From positions 1 to 64,000 of the forward strand of contig NZ_JNYV01000014.1 of assembly GCF_000717275.1 (NCBI RefSeq): a stretch of DNA of 64,000 nt, read 5' to 3'. The position numbers were made by a program, and so were the translations under genes. Below are positions 16,686-26,955 of the stretch, piece after piece. How positions within the stretch are numbered: position 1 is the stretch's first letter; the number at the start of each line of letters is the position of its first letter. The notes beneath the pieces are model-generated. The model worked only from the letters and a program-made list of their open reading frames with translations, searched no databases and was not told the DNA's origin. The DNA is from Kitasatospora arboriphila. Its GTDB lineage: Bacteria > Actinomycetota > Actinomycetes > Mycobacteriales > Mycobacteriaceae.

Positions 16686-18473
16686 TTAGCGGTGCGGTGC
16701 GCCGTCGTAGTTGCGCGGTCCGCCGTCGTAGTCAGCAGCAATCGGGGGTGCCGTGGTGGTGTTGGTGCGGTTGGCGCCGGCGGCCGCCTGTGCGACAGCG
16801 CTGAGCAGCGCGGGGACATCAAGCGGGTCAGTGACCGCCTCGATCACCGTCAGTCCGTTCGGGTCGGCGGCGGCGAATGCGTCAGCGACGTCGGTAGCGG
16901 TGTGCGCGCGCACCGCGTGTACGTAGTTGTCGTCGCCGCCCAATGCCCGGGGCAGTTCCGTCCACCGCCACGATGCGATGTCGTTGTAGCGTTTGTCGGA
17001 CCCGTGTATGGCGCGTTCGACGGTGTATCCGTTGTTGTTGACCACCACCACGATCGCCGGTATTCGGTACCGCATGAGGGTGCCGAGTTCTTGAATGGTC
17101 AGCTGTGCGGCCCCGTCACCGATCAGCAGCACCGGTCGGCGTTGCGGCGCGGCCCGGGCGGCACCGACCAGGGCCGGCAGGGTGAACCCGATCGACGCCC
17201 ACAACGGTTGACCGATGAACACCGTGTCGTGCGGTATCCGTTGTCGCCCCATACCGTAAAAACTGGTGCCTTGGTCGGCGATGACCAGGTCGCCCGGCTT
17301 CAACGCCGCTGCCACGGTGTGCCACAACTGGTCTTGGGTTAGCGGACCCTGTAGATCCTGGGGTGGGGGAACCAGGTGAGCGACGGAAGCAAACGGCTGG
17401 GGATCGGCGGGAGTGATCAAAGTGGTCAGCACGTCGAGTGCGTCGGCCATCTCCACCTCGGGGAACTCGGTACCGGCCACCAGCGCGGTGTGCGGCAAGA
17501 GATCGATACGCCTGGTTTCGTCGAGGTGCTGGCTGAAAAACCCGCTGATGAGGTCGGTGAAGAACACCCCGGCAGTGATCAGTAGTTCAGCGTCTTCGAT
17601 GGCTGCACGGACCTGGGGTTCGCTGGCGGCGCCGACATAGGCGCCCAGGTAGCCAGGACCCGACTCGTCGACCACTCGTCGGCCCCACAGCAGCGACGCA
17701 TACTGCAGGCCACCAGTGTCCAGCAGAGCGTGCAGGTTCGATTCGGCACCCGAGCGGTGGACGTAGATGTCGGCCAGCACGGTCGGCGGGCGGTGTGCCT
17801 GTGCGATCAACGCTTGTGCCGCTGCGGCGAACCGTTGCAGGGCATCAGGATCGGATACCGCTGAGGGAATGCGCAGCGGCCCCACAGGTCTGCCCACCGG
17901 GTGTTCGGCGACGTCGGCGGGCAGCGACAGCAGACCCGGCTGGCCGGTCACCTTGATAGCTGTCAGTACCCGGTCGATTTCGGCCGATGCGTTCGCTGCG
18001 GTCAACACCCCTTGGGCCACCGTCACCTCGGCGTTGATGCGTACCGTGCGGGCCGAATCTCCGTCGCCCAACGTGTGGTGTGTTGGGCGCCGGGCGTTCT
18101 GCACCGCAACGGTGGGCGCTCCGACCAGATGCAACACCGGGACATGCTCGGCATAGCTGCCCGCGATCGCGTTGAGCGCGCTCAGTTCACCGACCCCGAA
18201 GGTCGTGCACACCACGCCGAGCCCGGTGATGCGCGCGTATCCGTCGGCGGCATACCCGGCGCCGAGTTCGTTGGCTGTGCCCACCCACTCGATGTCCGAG
18301 CGCTCCTCGATGTGATCGAGCAACCCCAAGGTGAAATCCCCTGGCACACCGAAGATCGTGCCGACGCCCAACCCGGACAACCGGTCCATCAGATAATCAG
18401 CCACCGTGAAATGACCATCACCCGACGCCGGCACCGGACTCTCGAGCGGCTGCGGGCCGTCAACGTTGTGCAC
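16686..18473 (-). CDS. kdc: ThDP-dependent alpha-keto-acid decarboxylase
   Basis: A 595-residue thiamine-diphosphate enzyme of the pyruvate/indolepyruvate decarboxylase group, close in pattern to mycobacterial Kdc. Residue numbers from the GTG start: catalytic-type Glu69 in TANELGAGYAADGYAR, the paired histidines His132-His133 in RRPTHHTLGDGD that mark true decarboxylases, and the ThDP/Mg motif GDGAAQLTIQELG ending in VVNNNGYTVE. It converts branched or aromatic 2-keto acids to aldehydes plus CO2. GTG at 18471-18473 is preceded by GAAAGGA at six bases, better than any upstream start. A roughly 40-residue Asn/Thr/Pro-rich tail after the last helix is unusual. Transcribed away from the FUSC gene. 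Confidence 0.88.
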   Translation of the reverse strand: MHNVDGPQPLESPVPASGDGHFTVADYLMDRLSGLGVGTIFGVPGDFTLGLLDHIEERSDIEWVGTANELGAGYAADGYARITGLGVVCTTFGVGELSALNAIAGSYAEHVPVLHLVGAPTVAVQNARRPTHHTLGDGDSARTVRINAEVTVAQGVLTAANASAEIDRVLTAIKVTGQPGLLSLPADVAEHPVGRPVGPLRIPSAVSDPDALQRFAAAAQALIAQAHRPPTVLADIYVHRSGAESNLHALLDTGGLQYASLLWGRRVVDESGPGYLGAYVGAASEPQVRAAIEDAELLITAGVFFTDLISGFFSQHLDETRRIDLLPHTALVAGTEFPEVEMADALDVLTTLITPADPQPFASVAHLVPPPQDLQGPLTQDQLWHTVAAALKPGDLVIADQGTSFYGMGRQRIPHDTVFIGQPLWASIGFTLPALVGAARAAPQRRPVLLIGDGAAQLTIQELGTLMRYRIPAIVVVVNNNGYTVERAIHGSDKRYNDIASWRWTELPRALGGDDNYVHAVRAHTATDVADAFAAADPNGLTVIEAVTDPLDVPALLSAVAQAAAGANRTNTTTAPPIAADYDGGPRNYDGAPHR

Positions 18474-18670
18474 TGTCAATCCTTTCCAGCCACCCCGCCG
18501 CACACCCAGCACAGTCGATGACGAGGTGAACGTACCAAACCAGCAGGTTCAGCGCGGGTCGTTAACATCGATATCGTCTAACGCCACCACCAGCAGTCAG
18601 CGCGAGCCCAGCCAAAGACAATCGGCGTCAATAGCGAGTACGGCGGCAGGGTCGGTGTTTAGGTTGGTGG

Positions 18671-20368
18671 ATGTGCGCGCAGGTCGGTGAAGTCATCGGG
18701 TCGATGGGCAGAGCGTTGCAGCCCGCTCCCGGGCCTCTGGCATTCGGCGCGGCGAGCCGCACCCTCGTGGTCGCCGGCGCGGTTGCCGTGGCCGGCGCGG
18801 TGTTCGGTGATCTGGACGCTGTTGGGCTGATCTACTTCGCGACGGCGTGCGCGGTGGCATTCGCTCGGGCCGACACCTATCGCGGGGTGTTCACGGCACT
18901 CTTGGCCCAAGCCGCCGGCGCTGCGACTGGCCTCGGGATCGCCGCTACGGCACCCCATACGCCGACAGCTCTCGTGATCGCAGCAGCCGCGGCCGCATTC
19001 GTGTCCGGCTGGGTGGGTCCGCTGGGCCCGTCGGCACCCGCGTTCGGCATGATGCTGTCCATCGGGCTGGCATTCGGACAGTTCAGTGGGTCGTCGTTGC
19101 CATGGTGGTCCCAGACCCTGTGGTACCTCACAGGAACTGCAGCTGTCGCGGTGGTCTGGGTGCTCCCCTTGTGGTTGCGGCGTCAGGCTCGCGGACGTGA
19201 CATCGCTGCGGCCGTGCTGGAATCGGCTGCGGACGTATGTGAAGCCATCGGCAGCTCTACCGCGGACCAGGCTCGTTCTCGGCTTGCCGCGGCGTCGGCG
19301 ACAGCCCGTACCGCCTCGCGCAACAGTCGGGCCGAGCTGGTGGCCTTCGCTGCGGCTGCGCTGCACTCACACCGGCAACCCGTTCCCCGCACCGTGGTGA
19401 CCGCGATCCGGACGGCGGCACAACAGACCAGGGCCGGGATGCCCGTGGCAGTTGCAGTTGACTTCGATACTTCGACGCCTGGCCTCGAAGCCCTTGCCGA
19501 CGCCCTGTCTCCCCGACCCACCGAGCCGCCGGCGCCGCCGAACGAGCCGATCATCAAGCGTGTCGCGACCGCAGTGCGCACCCTTGTCTCCACTGATGCC
19601 TTGTTGGCGGGGCTTCGTCTCGGTCTGTGCCTCGCCGTGGCCACTGCGGCGACGATCGCACTGCATGGTGAGAGTCATTCATTCTGGCTACCGCTGACCG
19701 TTGCCGTCGTGGTGCGGCCCGAGTACGCGTCGATCTTCGTTCGGACGGTCAACCGTGTGTGCGGCAGCATCGTGGGGGCGTGTTGCGCCGGCGCAGTACT
19801 CGCAGTCGTCGCATCCGGTGCCGGAGTGGCGCTGGCGGCAGCGGTCGCGCTGGCCTTCGCGGTCCTGACCGCACCGAAGTTGTACGCGCTGAGCGTGATC
19901 GGCGTGACCGCATCGGCTTTGCTGTCGTCGAACATCGGTTCACCCGACCACGTACTCCCACTGCTCCGCGTCCTGGACACGGTTGTGGGCGCCGCCATCG
20001 CCGTCATTGTGGGCTTCCTCCTCTGGCCGCACGCACGCAGATTCAGCGGCGCCGATCGGCTGCGGCAGGCGGTGGACGCGGCGCGCGCCTATCTGAAGGA
20101 TGCTGCCGACGGCGCGAGCCCCTCGATTCAGCGAACTCGTGACGACGCCTACCGAATGGTCCACCAGCTACGTGACAACACCGAACGATCCCTGTCAGAA
20201 CCACCGCCGGTCAATCGCGCTGCAGGACAGTTGTTTCCACGCACCCTTAAGCTGGAACGTCTTGTCGATGACATCACCGAACTGGCCTTCGCCCGCGACT
20301 CAGGCACCCTGGTCGATGATGATGCCGAGCTCATCGACAAGCGTTTGCGCGCGCTGGAGCACTCGTAG
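18671..20368 (+). CDS. FUSC-family inner-membrane protein
   Basis: A 565-residue protein with two hydrophobic halves, each of about five to six helices, separated by a soluble region. The second half carries the FUSC signature HSFWLPLTVAVVVRPEYASIF and VNRVCGSIVGAC. Proteins of this family (YccC, AaeB-like) are linked to efflux of aromatic acids or to envelope stress. A cytoplasmic tail (LRQAVDAARAYLKDA onward) is helical. The ATG at 18671 lacks a strong ribosome-binding site. Its gene is divergent from the decarboxylase and convergent with the carotenoid oxygenase, with 28 bp between stops. Confidence 0.8.
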   Translation: MCAQVGEVIGSMGRALQPAPGPLAFGAASRTLVVAGAVAVAGAVFGDLDAVGLIYFATACAVAFARADTYRGVFTALLAQAAGAATGLGIAATAPHTPTALVIAAAAAAFVSGWVGPLGPSAPAFGMMLSIGLAFGQFSGSSLPWWSQTLWYLTGTAAVAVVWVLPLWLRRQARGRDIAAAVLESAADVCEAIGSSTADQARSRLAAASATARTASRNSRAELVAFAAAALHSHRQPVPRTVVTAIRTAAQQTRAGMPVAVAVDFDTSTPGLEALADALSPRPTEPPAPPNEPIIKRVATAVRTLVSTDALLAGLRLGLCLAVATAATIALHGESHSFWLPLTVAVVVRPEYASIFVRTVNRVCGSIVGACCAGAVLAVVASGAGVALAAAVALAFAVLTAPKLYALSVIGVTASALLSSNIGSPDHVLPLLRVLDTVVGAAIAVIVGFLLWPHARRFSGADRLRQAVDAARAYLKDAADGASPSIQRTRDDAYRMVHQLRDNTERSLSEPPPVNRAAGQLFPRTLKLERLVDDITELAFARDSGTLVDDDAELIDKRLRALEHS

Positions 20369-20396
20369 ACACCGCCCCCATCTCGACACGTCGGCT

Positions 20397-21797
20397 TTAC
20401 TGCGGCAGCCAGGTGCCGTGGAGCCCGGCGGGCACTCGGATCGGCAGGGTGATGGTGGCCACTGGTCCTGCTGCAGGGTCGTCGGCCGCGAGTAGATAGA
20501 AGCGTGAGCACATATCCTGCGGATCGGTACCGATCGCCCCCCAGTAGTTGCCGCCGACGCCCGGCATGAAGATAGGTTCGCCAATCGCCACCCCGGGTGA
20601 GTAACAACTCTCGGAGCCACGCGTCAGATCGTGAAACCACAAGCTATCGAGATCGTTGCTGTCCGTGTCGGCCTTGCCGACCGCGGCGATGACGTCATGG
20701 TGTGTGGTGACGCGGCGGTCGTCGATGCGGGGGAACTCGAGATTAGTGCGTTCGCTGACCCTGGTGCGGCTGACGGCACCGGTCGCCGGATTGCACACAG
20801 CGCGCGTGAGATAGGAGACATTGGGCGTGGTGGCCGACGCGAAACCAGAGGGGTAGCTCCACTCGATGTAGTCGACCATGACTGTTCCGTCGGGATTGTC
20901 GAAGGCGTTGGCGAAGTGCCATACCCAGAAGGGATCGGTGTGTATCCACCGAACGGGGCCGCCGTCCCGTGGTATGAACGCGATGCGGGTGCCGTCGTCC
21001 GGACGCCATGACAACAGAGCCCCGCCCATCATGGCTCGCTCGAGGTCGAATACCAGAGGGTTGACGAACAACACGACATAAGCGTCGGTCAGCGCCATGT
21101 CGTGGATCATCATCGGCGCGTCGAGCCCGTCGACAGCGGTGGGCGGGCGGAGCTGCTGCCCGTCCGCGCCAACACTTGACCAGGTCAGATATGGCGCCTC
21201 CAGGGTGTAGTTGAACAAAACCATCTCTCCGGTGCGCGGATCTATCTTCGGGTGGGCCGTACTACCTACCCGCATAGCGCCGTCACAGTCTTCCTGGCCC
21301 AATGTCGCCAAGCTGGTGCGGTCGAGGCGGTACGGTTTGTCGGCTTCAGCCATCGCCATGAGACGCCCCGCGTGCTCGACGATATTGATATCGGGTAAGT
21401 GTCGAACGGTGCCGGCGAGTTCATCGCCCACTGCGCTGGCCGGCGGTGTGTAGCCATCGGTAAGACCCGACCAAACAGCTTGTCCTGCTTGTTCTTCGAA
21501 CCGGACCATTGGGGTACGGACAAATCGATTACTGTAACTGGCCCGACCCCCGTCGAATGTGATGCGGTGCACCATCGCATCCCCGTCGAGGGGATAAAGG
21601 AACGATCCGATGGGGTCAAAGCGGGGGTTAGGGCCGTTACGCAGGTAACTGCCGTACAGGTCAGCGGGGAGCTCACCGATAATGTCGAGATCTGCGACAT
21701 CAACCTCGGTGCGCTGAGGGGCGTAAACACCCGTGAGATGGGCATGGTGAGCGAGGTCGACCGGTTCGGGACGGTTGGGGTCAGGGTGTGCAATCAC
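20397..21797 (-). CDS. Carotenoid cleavage oxygenase (RPE65/CCD family)
   Basis: A 466-residue non-heme iron dioxygenase. The four iron-binding histidines of the seven-blade propeller are all found in context: STAHPKID, PMMIHDMALT, VWHFANAFDN, and the C-terminal GLHGTWLP. The N-terminal DIIGELPADLYGSYLRNGPNPRF block is a family hallmark, as is FLYPLDGDAMVH. Such enzymes cleave carotenoids, stilbenes or lignin-like double bonds. No carotenoid biosynthesis gene lies in the window, so a phenylpropenoid substrate such as isoeugenol- or stilbene-type compounds is as likely. Full length, no lesions. Confidence 0.88.
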   Translation of the reverse strand: MIAHPDPNRPEPVDLAHHAHLTGVYAPQRTEVDVADLDIIGELPADLYGSYLRNGPNPRFDPIGSFLYPLDGDAMVHRITFDGGRASYSNRFVRTPMVRFEEQAGQAVWSGLTDGYTPPASAVGDELAGTVRHLPDINIVEHAGRLMAMAEADKPYRLDRTSLATLGQEDCDGAMRVGSTAHPKIDPRTGEMVLFNYTLEAPYLTWSSVGADGQQLRPPTAVDGLDAPMMIHDMALTDAYVVLFVNPLVFDLERAMMGGALLSWRPDDGTRIAFIPRDGGPVRWIHTDPFWVWHFANAFDNPDGTVMVDYIEWSYPSGFASATTPNVSYLTRAVCNPATGAVSRTRVSERTNLEFPRIDDRRVTTHHDVIAAVGKADTDSNDLDSLWFHDLTRGSESCYSPGVAIGEPIFMPGVGGNYWGAIGTDPQDMCSRFYLLAADDPAAGPVATITLPIRVPAGLHGTWLPQ

Positions 21798-21845
21798 GGG
21801 TCTGTCCTATCCGGGGGAAGAAGGTGGTGTGCTGTTGGCCTGCTA

Positions 21846-22447
21846 CTACAGCGTCATTTGCCGGCGCGGGTGGTACGGACGCACGGCGATGGCGTGGGTG
21901 CGTTTGATAGCGACGATGATTAGAGCGACGGGATGACCCAGTTCAGCAAAACGCTGCCGGGGTGCCCCCTGCGGCGGTGTCGATGGCTGCCAGGATGCCG
22001 GCGATGGTGTGGGAGATGGCCACGACGAAGATGACCCCAGCCCCACATCAGGCTGAGGGAACGGTTTGGCCCGAATAACTGGTGCATGCCACAGGCTTGG
22101 GTCGACGGTCTCGCGGGCGTACTGCTCGGTAAACGGGATCGTGAACGCCGAGATGGCCACGACCGCCGCGAGGATGAAATTTGATCCACCCCGGCCGAAG
22201 TGGACAAGCAACTCATCGACGTGATGATCACCGCCCGCCGCGAGTGCAGCAATGCCACCAAAGGTGACGATGCCAGCAACATCGAGGATCTTCCAACTGT
22301 GCGCACGGTCTCGTACACCGTCAAAGCCACTGCCGCCAGACAAGCACCGAGGGCTGCCAGGGCCACATGATCGGCACCGACACGCTCACCAATCACGGCG
22401 AACAGAATCCAGGGGCCCAGTCCGAGGACCATTGTTTTGGCGTTCAA
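21846..22447 (-). pseudogene. Ruined paralogue of the membrane protein at 23243
   Basis: Pieces in three frames line up with the intact gene at 23243. Frame 1 gives MNAKTMVLGLGPWILFAVIG. After a slip near 22310, KILDVAGIVTFGGIAALAAG and ILAAVVAISAFTIPFTEQYAR. A further slip near 22070 gives RSLSLMWGWG, and later LLNWVIPSL and LIIVAIKRTHAIAV are in different phases. FTEQYAR against FTELYAR and GLGPWILF against GLAPWLLF show the relationship. At least three indels make it non-functional. About 200 codons originally, five or six helices. Confidence 0.75.
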
Positions 22448-22594
22448 GTCGAGTCCTTAGGGTGCTACGAACGACGTCTGGATAACTATGCGCTGCAGCG
22501 GAGGCGCACTCATCTGCGTCATGACAGAGATTTCTCCGCCAACCGCGTCGCTGGTGCGCGGCGCCGAGCACACGCTGCGCGGCGAGGCATCGAC

Positions 22595-22880
22595 TGAGGT
22601 GTCGGAGACCGTCGATAACCTGGCCACGACGACGGCGGCCAGGTCGACTCAGGTTCGCAGCCCCAGAGTGGTCACAGCAGGCGAACCATGGGTTTGCACC
22701 GTTCTATGCGAGATCTTTTGGCGGACCTCAGCTTTCGCCGCCGAGTGAGTCCGGTAGCGGCCAGCTCGGCAACGGTGCCCTCGGGTGCTCCAAGTTGTCC
22801 CACCCACTGGCCGGGCGATGTACCGCGGTCGCCTCCACGCGCAGACCCGACGCGCGCAGCCCGGACACCACCCGATTCGT
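22595..22880 (-). pseudogene. LuxR-type helix-turn-helix remnant
   Basis: Joining frames on the minus strand gives the DNA-binding end of a LuxR-family regulator: PEGTVAELAATGLTRR, then in another frame ISHRTVQTHGSPAVTTLGLRT, and after one more slip VDLAAVVVARLS. This parallels the intact regulator ending at 33227 (RTVQTHVSRALRKLGLRTRVELA). The upstream ATPase or sensor part is not recognisable. Boundaries are estimates. It lies between two copies of a membrane-protein gene, one dead. Confidence 0.6.
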
Positions 22881-23242
22881 CGGGACACCCTGTTCTTGTC
22901 ATGCTCAAACGCCGTGGGCACGTGGGCGGGAGTGGCTTTGTCGCCGACTCGCGCCGCGGCGCAGGCTGCTTCTTGTCCAACCGGCGGGCGTCACCGAGTA
23001 GTGCGCCCCGCTCGTGGCCGTTCGTGCTCACGCGAGCGCGGTGGGCCTGATGGAGTGGGGTTCGCCGTGTATCGCCCGCGCCACGGTGCCCGGCCTGGTG
23101 CGTTGGCTGTCAGCCGATGGACTCGGTACACCTCGGTGCGTCGCTGGCAGGGAAATCTGCGTGCTGTGACCGATGAATAGGCGCGCCCGACGGCCCAGGA
23201 TGACGTCACACCCCATGTGCAGCAACTGTAAGGAGGGCAGCG

Positions 23243-23836
23243 ATGCGTTTACCCGGGTTCGCCGTCGGTCTCGCCCCGTGGCTGCTGTTTCTGGTTTTGC
23301 CTCATGACCTCGCCGGCTCTGGACCGGTAGCGGCGGCCCTGACAGCGGCGGCCGTGGCCACCACGCTGACCATGTGGACCAAAAGTTTGGGCGGTCTCAA
23401 TGTCCTCGCTGCCGCGGGGGCCGCGACGTTTGCTGCCATCGCCGTGGCCGGCGGCATCGGTGGTACGGCCACTCGCCGGTGGTTGACCGACTTCTCACCT
23501 GCTACCGCCCTATTCGTCCTGGCAGCGGTCATGCTGCTGTCGGTGGTCACAGTGCCATTTACAGAGCTGTATGCACGTCAGGCACTACCAAAAGACTATT
23601 GGGGGTCCCCCCAGCTACGCGCAATCAATTATAGGATTAGCCTCGTGTGGGCCTATACCACGCTGGCCGCCGCTCTCAGTGTGGTTGGTGCTCAGTTCTT
23701 CTCCCGTCATCTGTTCGACAAGCCGGGAACCTACCTCGTGTACACCTTGTCGTGGCTCATCCCGATACTGTTGATACTGATGGCGTTTCGTTATACCCAG
23801 ATCACCACGCGCGGCAGGCACAGCACACCACCATGA
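23243..23836 (+). CDS. Multi-pass membrane protein of unknown function
   Basis: A 197-residue protein with about six hydrophobic helices covering almost its full length. ATG 23243 follows a perfect AAGGAGGG ribosome-binding site. Features shared with the dead paralogue at 21846 are a GL.PW.LF N-terminus, a VPFTELYARQ motif near the middle and a conserved W in the following helix. I know no function for the family; the repeated pattern VTVPFTE-YAR with a charged pair inside the membrane is reminiscent of small transporters, which is only a guess. Confidence 0.7.
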   Translation: MRLPGFAVGLAPWLLFLVLPHDLAGSGPVAAALTAAAVATTLTMWTKSLGGLNVLAAAGAATFAAIAVAGGIGGTATRRWLTDFSPATALFVLAAVMLLSVVTVPFTELYARQALPKDYWGSPQLRAINYRISLVWAYTTLAAALSVVGAQFFSRHLFDKPGTYLVYTLSWLIPILLILMAFRYTQITTRGRHSTPP

Positions 23837-24772
23837 CGCGGCGCCAGCTTGAGACCACAGTAAATGAACCGCAATTCTCACGAAAAGGCCCTGGTGGCAT
23901 CAACTCTGCACTGCAATACCGCGAGCACGCGCACTGCCTCTACACTCGCCCGTCGCCAGCGGTGAGCGTCATCGTCGGCCTGTCCCCGCCACGGCATGGC
24001 GTCGGGGCTCGTCGGAACTTAGCGCACGACCGGCGATCGTAGACCCCATAACCCCGATGGGCCGGGCCCATTTGTCGCACTGACTAGCGCATCGCGGCAA
24101 TGCTCTCCGGCCCACCCGTGACGTACTCGGCTACCAGGCAGACACGCGCTGCGCCGGGCCGGGTCGCCATGCCCAGAACCGGGGCCCCAAGCACTGACAC
24201 TGTGTGCGCGTCGCGCACCGGGTGCACACGACGACGTCGGTAGATCAATGGGGTTTACGTGGCACTCAGCATCAGCGAAACGATTGCCGCGCAGGGATGA
24301 CTGTTGCCACCTGTGGCCGAGGCGGTCTGCGACGCGGTCACACCCCCGACAATGCAAGGCCACTGCCCGCACCCGACCGCGCAATCGCCGTGGGTGCGAC
24401 AGCCGGAACCTCTGGGGGCGGTACGAGTTTTCTAGCAGCGTCATCGGTATGCCTCGCTTCTGCGGCGCGGGTCTGGCAGCAAAACATACGTCAACGCGCA
24501 GACGAACGTAGCCGCCGCGACCGACAAACTCGTCGTAGCAGTTCAGGACAACCAGACACAGGACCAACCTCGTGACCACGAAAAACCCTCAAGCTTAGGC
24601 GGTTCGCGCGTTGACGTCACTCACGGCCGCGGCGCCGCGACCCTCGGATCCCATGGTTTCTCCAACGCCCTTGATTGCGAATGCTATCGACACCCATGGA
24701 CTACCCGCGCACGAGACCCACATCAAACATCGTGCAACGGAATGACATTCAGAGACAACACTAGGAATAGGC
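23837..24772. other. Gene-poor stretch with a short coding-like relic
   Basis: About 935 bases with no gene I can support. On the minus strand a short frame ending at 24084 reads well (HTVSVLGAPVLGMATRPG, RVCLVAEYVTGGPESIAAMR) but has no start and no family I recognise; it may be a gene end left behind. A 186-codon minus frame over the same place (24019-24579) has unusual composition and looks like a shadow. Confidence 0.4.
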
Positions 24773-26155
24773 ATGACCGTCACCACCCCCTCGTCCTCAT
24801 CATCGTTCGAGTCATCTCCATTAGACCGGCTCATCAAGACCGTCACCGGTCCCGTGCTGACCCCCGCAGATTCAGGCTTCGCCACCGAGATCGCGGGGTT
24901 CAATCTCGCGACGACACCGGTGCCGGCGTTGGTGGTCGGCGCCCGAAACGCGGCAGATGTCGCAGCAGCACTGCAGTATGCCCGCGAGGTCGGACTCAGG
25001 GTCGGCGTCCGCGCTACCGGCCATGGCCCGACCACCGAGGGCACCGACTACCTCACCATCACCACCGGGCGCATGAACCAGGTCGTGGTCGACCCGGTAC
25101 AGCGACTGGCCCGTGTGGGTGCCGGAGCTCGGTGGAGTGATGTAGTCGCTCACACCGCGCCATATGGTCTCACCGGCGTGGTGGGGTCCGCATCGGCCGT
25201 AGGAGTGGTCGGTTACACCCTTGGCGGGGGCTTGAGTCCGTTGGGCCGCGCCTACGGCTACGCGGCCGACCATGTGCGATCGCTGGAGGTCGTCACCCCG
25301 GACGGGAACATCCGACGTGTCGACGCAGGTGCAGAGCCGGACCTGTTCTGGGCTCTGCGCGGCGGCCGCGACGGGCTGGGTGTGGTGACCTCGATCGAGT
25401 TCGAGCTCGTTGAGCTCAACGCGGTCTTCGGTGGCGGTTTGTTCTTTGCCGGATCAGCGGCGCCCGCGGTGCTCGAGGCATGGCGGCTGTGGGCCCCCAC
25501 CCTGCCCGAGGAGGCCGGCACCTCGGTGGCACTGCTGCATCTACCACCCGATCCACAACTGCCCCCGGTGCTGCGCGGCCAGTGCGTCGTGCACCTACGG
25601 TTCACCTACATAGGAGACCCGCTGGTAGGCGCTGATCTTTTGGCAGCGATGCGCACGGTTGGTCCGATCGTGCTCGATGAGGTCGGACAGATGCCTGTCG
25701 CCGCGCTCGACAGCGTGCACCGCGATCCCGTAGGTCCGATGCCGGCGATCGACAGCTCATTAGGGTTATCCGAACTGCCCGCGCCCGCCGTTGCCGCGGT
25801 CATCGAACATGCCGGCAAGCAGGCAAAGACCGCACTCTCGATCGTCGAAATTCGGCTCATGGGAGGCAAACTCGACCACCCGCAGGGCGTTGCAAACTCG
25901 GTTACCGGCCGCGGATGCGCATTCCATGTCATCGCGATCGCACCCGCCGCCGGGCCGCTCGGCCACCTCGCACCCGCCCACACCACAGCCGTGACCGACG
26001 CTCTACGCCCGTGGTCCACCGGGGCTGTACTCAACTTCGCCGGCGGTGTGCGCTGGGCCGAGCGCAGCGCGCTGTGGTCCCCCGAAGACCGCGCCCGGCT
26101 CGCGCACGTTAGATCAGCCTACGACCCCCACGGCGTCATGCGCGTCGCACCCTGA
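24773..26155 (+). CDS. FAD-linked oxidoreductase (PCMH type, BBE C-terminus)
   Basis: A 460-residue flavoprotein. The PCMH FAD-binding fold has PALVVGARNAADVAAALQ, the RATGHGPT block with the histidine that often carries FAD covalently, and GYTLGGGLSPLGRAYGYAADH around the pyrophosphate. It closes with the berberine-bridge-enzyme tail YDPHGVMRVAP. ATG 24773 is preceded by AGGAATAGG. Family members oxidise alcohols, sugars or alkaloid-like compounds and reduce O2. No signal peptide is seen. A secreted-protein gene follows after 48 bp. Confidence 0.85.
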   Translation: MTVTTPSSSSSFESSPLDRLIKTVTGPVLTPADSGFATEIAGFNLATTPVPALVVGARNAADVAAALQYAREVGLRVGVRATGHGPTTEGTDYLTITTGRMNQVVVDPVQRLARVGAGARWSDVVAHTAPYGLTGVVGSASAVGVVGYTLGGGLSPLGRAYGYAADHVRSLEVVTPDGNIRRVDAGAEPDLFWALRGGRDGLGVVTSIEFELVELNAVFGGGLFFAGSAAPAVLEAWRLWAPTLPEEAGTSVALLHLPPDPQLPPVLRGQCVVHLRFTYIGDPLVGADLLAAMRTVGPIVLDEVGQMPVAALDSVHRDPVGPMPAIDSSLGLSELPAPAVAAVIEHAGKQAKTALSIVEIRLMGGKLDHPQGVANSVTGRGCAFHVIAIAPAAGPLGHLAPAHTTAVTDALRPWSTGAVLNFAGGVRWAERSALWSPEDRARLAHVRSAYDPHGVMRVAP

Positions 26156-26203
26156 CCACTGAAAATCCCAGCGTCCGCACGCTGCAACCCAGAAAGAAAT
26201 GAC

Positions 26204-26695
26204 ATGAACACATATCCATCGATATCGCGCTGCAGCATCGTTGCAGTTGCGAGTTGCTCCATCGCCACCGCAGGACTGCTTGCTGCGGGCCCAGCGACGG
26301 CCGACCCGGCCGGCTCCTACCCCTTGTCCAGCTCGTCCTATTCGATCAGCCCAGCAAGTCATTCCACCCACACCGGATACTGCGCCGACGGCTACCACGT
26401 ATCGGGCCAGTGGAAAGCAGGTGGTCACCTCGCAGGACCTCTGAACGCCCTGCCCCCTGAGCACCGCGAAAAGGCGCCCTTCTACGCCAATCTGACTGAC
26501 AGCAACCAAGTGTGGAACGCAGACGTCAGCGCTCACGGCGATTGGATCAGCGTCTGGGACTACTCCGGACAGCAACTAAACGGAACCGATTCCCACGGCA
26601 ACGCCACCTATCAGGGCGTGAGCGTCACCCTCTACAACAGCTCCCTGATCTCCCACCACGACGGCTCGTTCAGCTGGGTGTGCGACCCCAACTGA
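26204..26695 (+). CDS. Secreted protein of unknown function
   Basis: A 163-residue protein with a classical signal peptide: hydrophobic SIVAVASCSIATAGLLAAG, then PATA, with likely cleavage before DPAG at residue 34. The mature part starts with a Ser-rich stretch and has just two cysteines, Cys60 and Cys160, which could pair. The rest is rich in aromatic and His residues (YHVSGQWKAGGH, WDYSGQQLNG, SHHDGSFSWVCDPN). It lacks family matches known to me. ATG 26204 follows GAAAGAAATGAC. Possibly co-transcribed with the FAD enzyme. Confidence 0.65.
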   Translation: MNTYPSISRCSIVAVASCSIATAGLLAAGPATADPAGSYPLSSSSYSISPASHSTHTGYCADGYHVSGQWKAGGHLAGPLNALPPEHREKAPFYANLTDSNQVWNADVSAHGDWISVWDYSGQQLNGTDSHGNATYQGVSVTLYNSSLISHHDGSFSWVCDPN

Positions 26696-26955
26696 CCGCC
26701 AACAACGTGCTAGACGATGTCCTGTGCAAGGCACGCTACCTGGCGATCAGCCCATCGCCGCGATCGCACACGTCACTCCAACCGAGTCAACCCAACTATC
26801 GCCGGTGCACCCCTCACAGCACGCGGTGATCGACCCAGCCTGCGGCAGATGGCGACGACGTCGCACCATCAACTCGCACGCCTCACCCACTCGTGTTGCG
26901 CCCACACCACGTACCTCACCGATCAGAACCTTTGGGTCTCAACAGAAATGGACCT

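Noticed and set aside
24019..24579. 186-codon minus-strand ORF
   Set aside because: Composition rich in Arg, Ser and Cys, no domain, no ribosome-binding site; a better coding-like frame overlaps part of it in another phase. Treated as a shadow.
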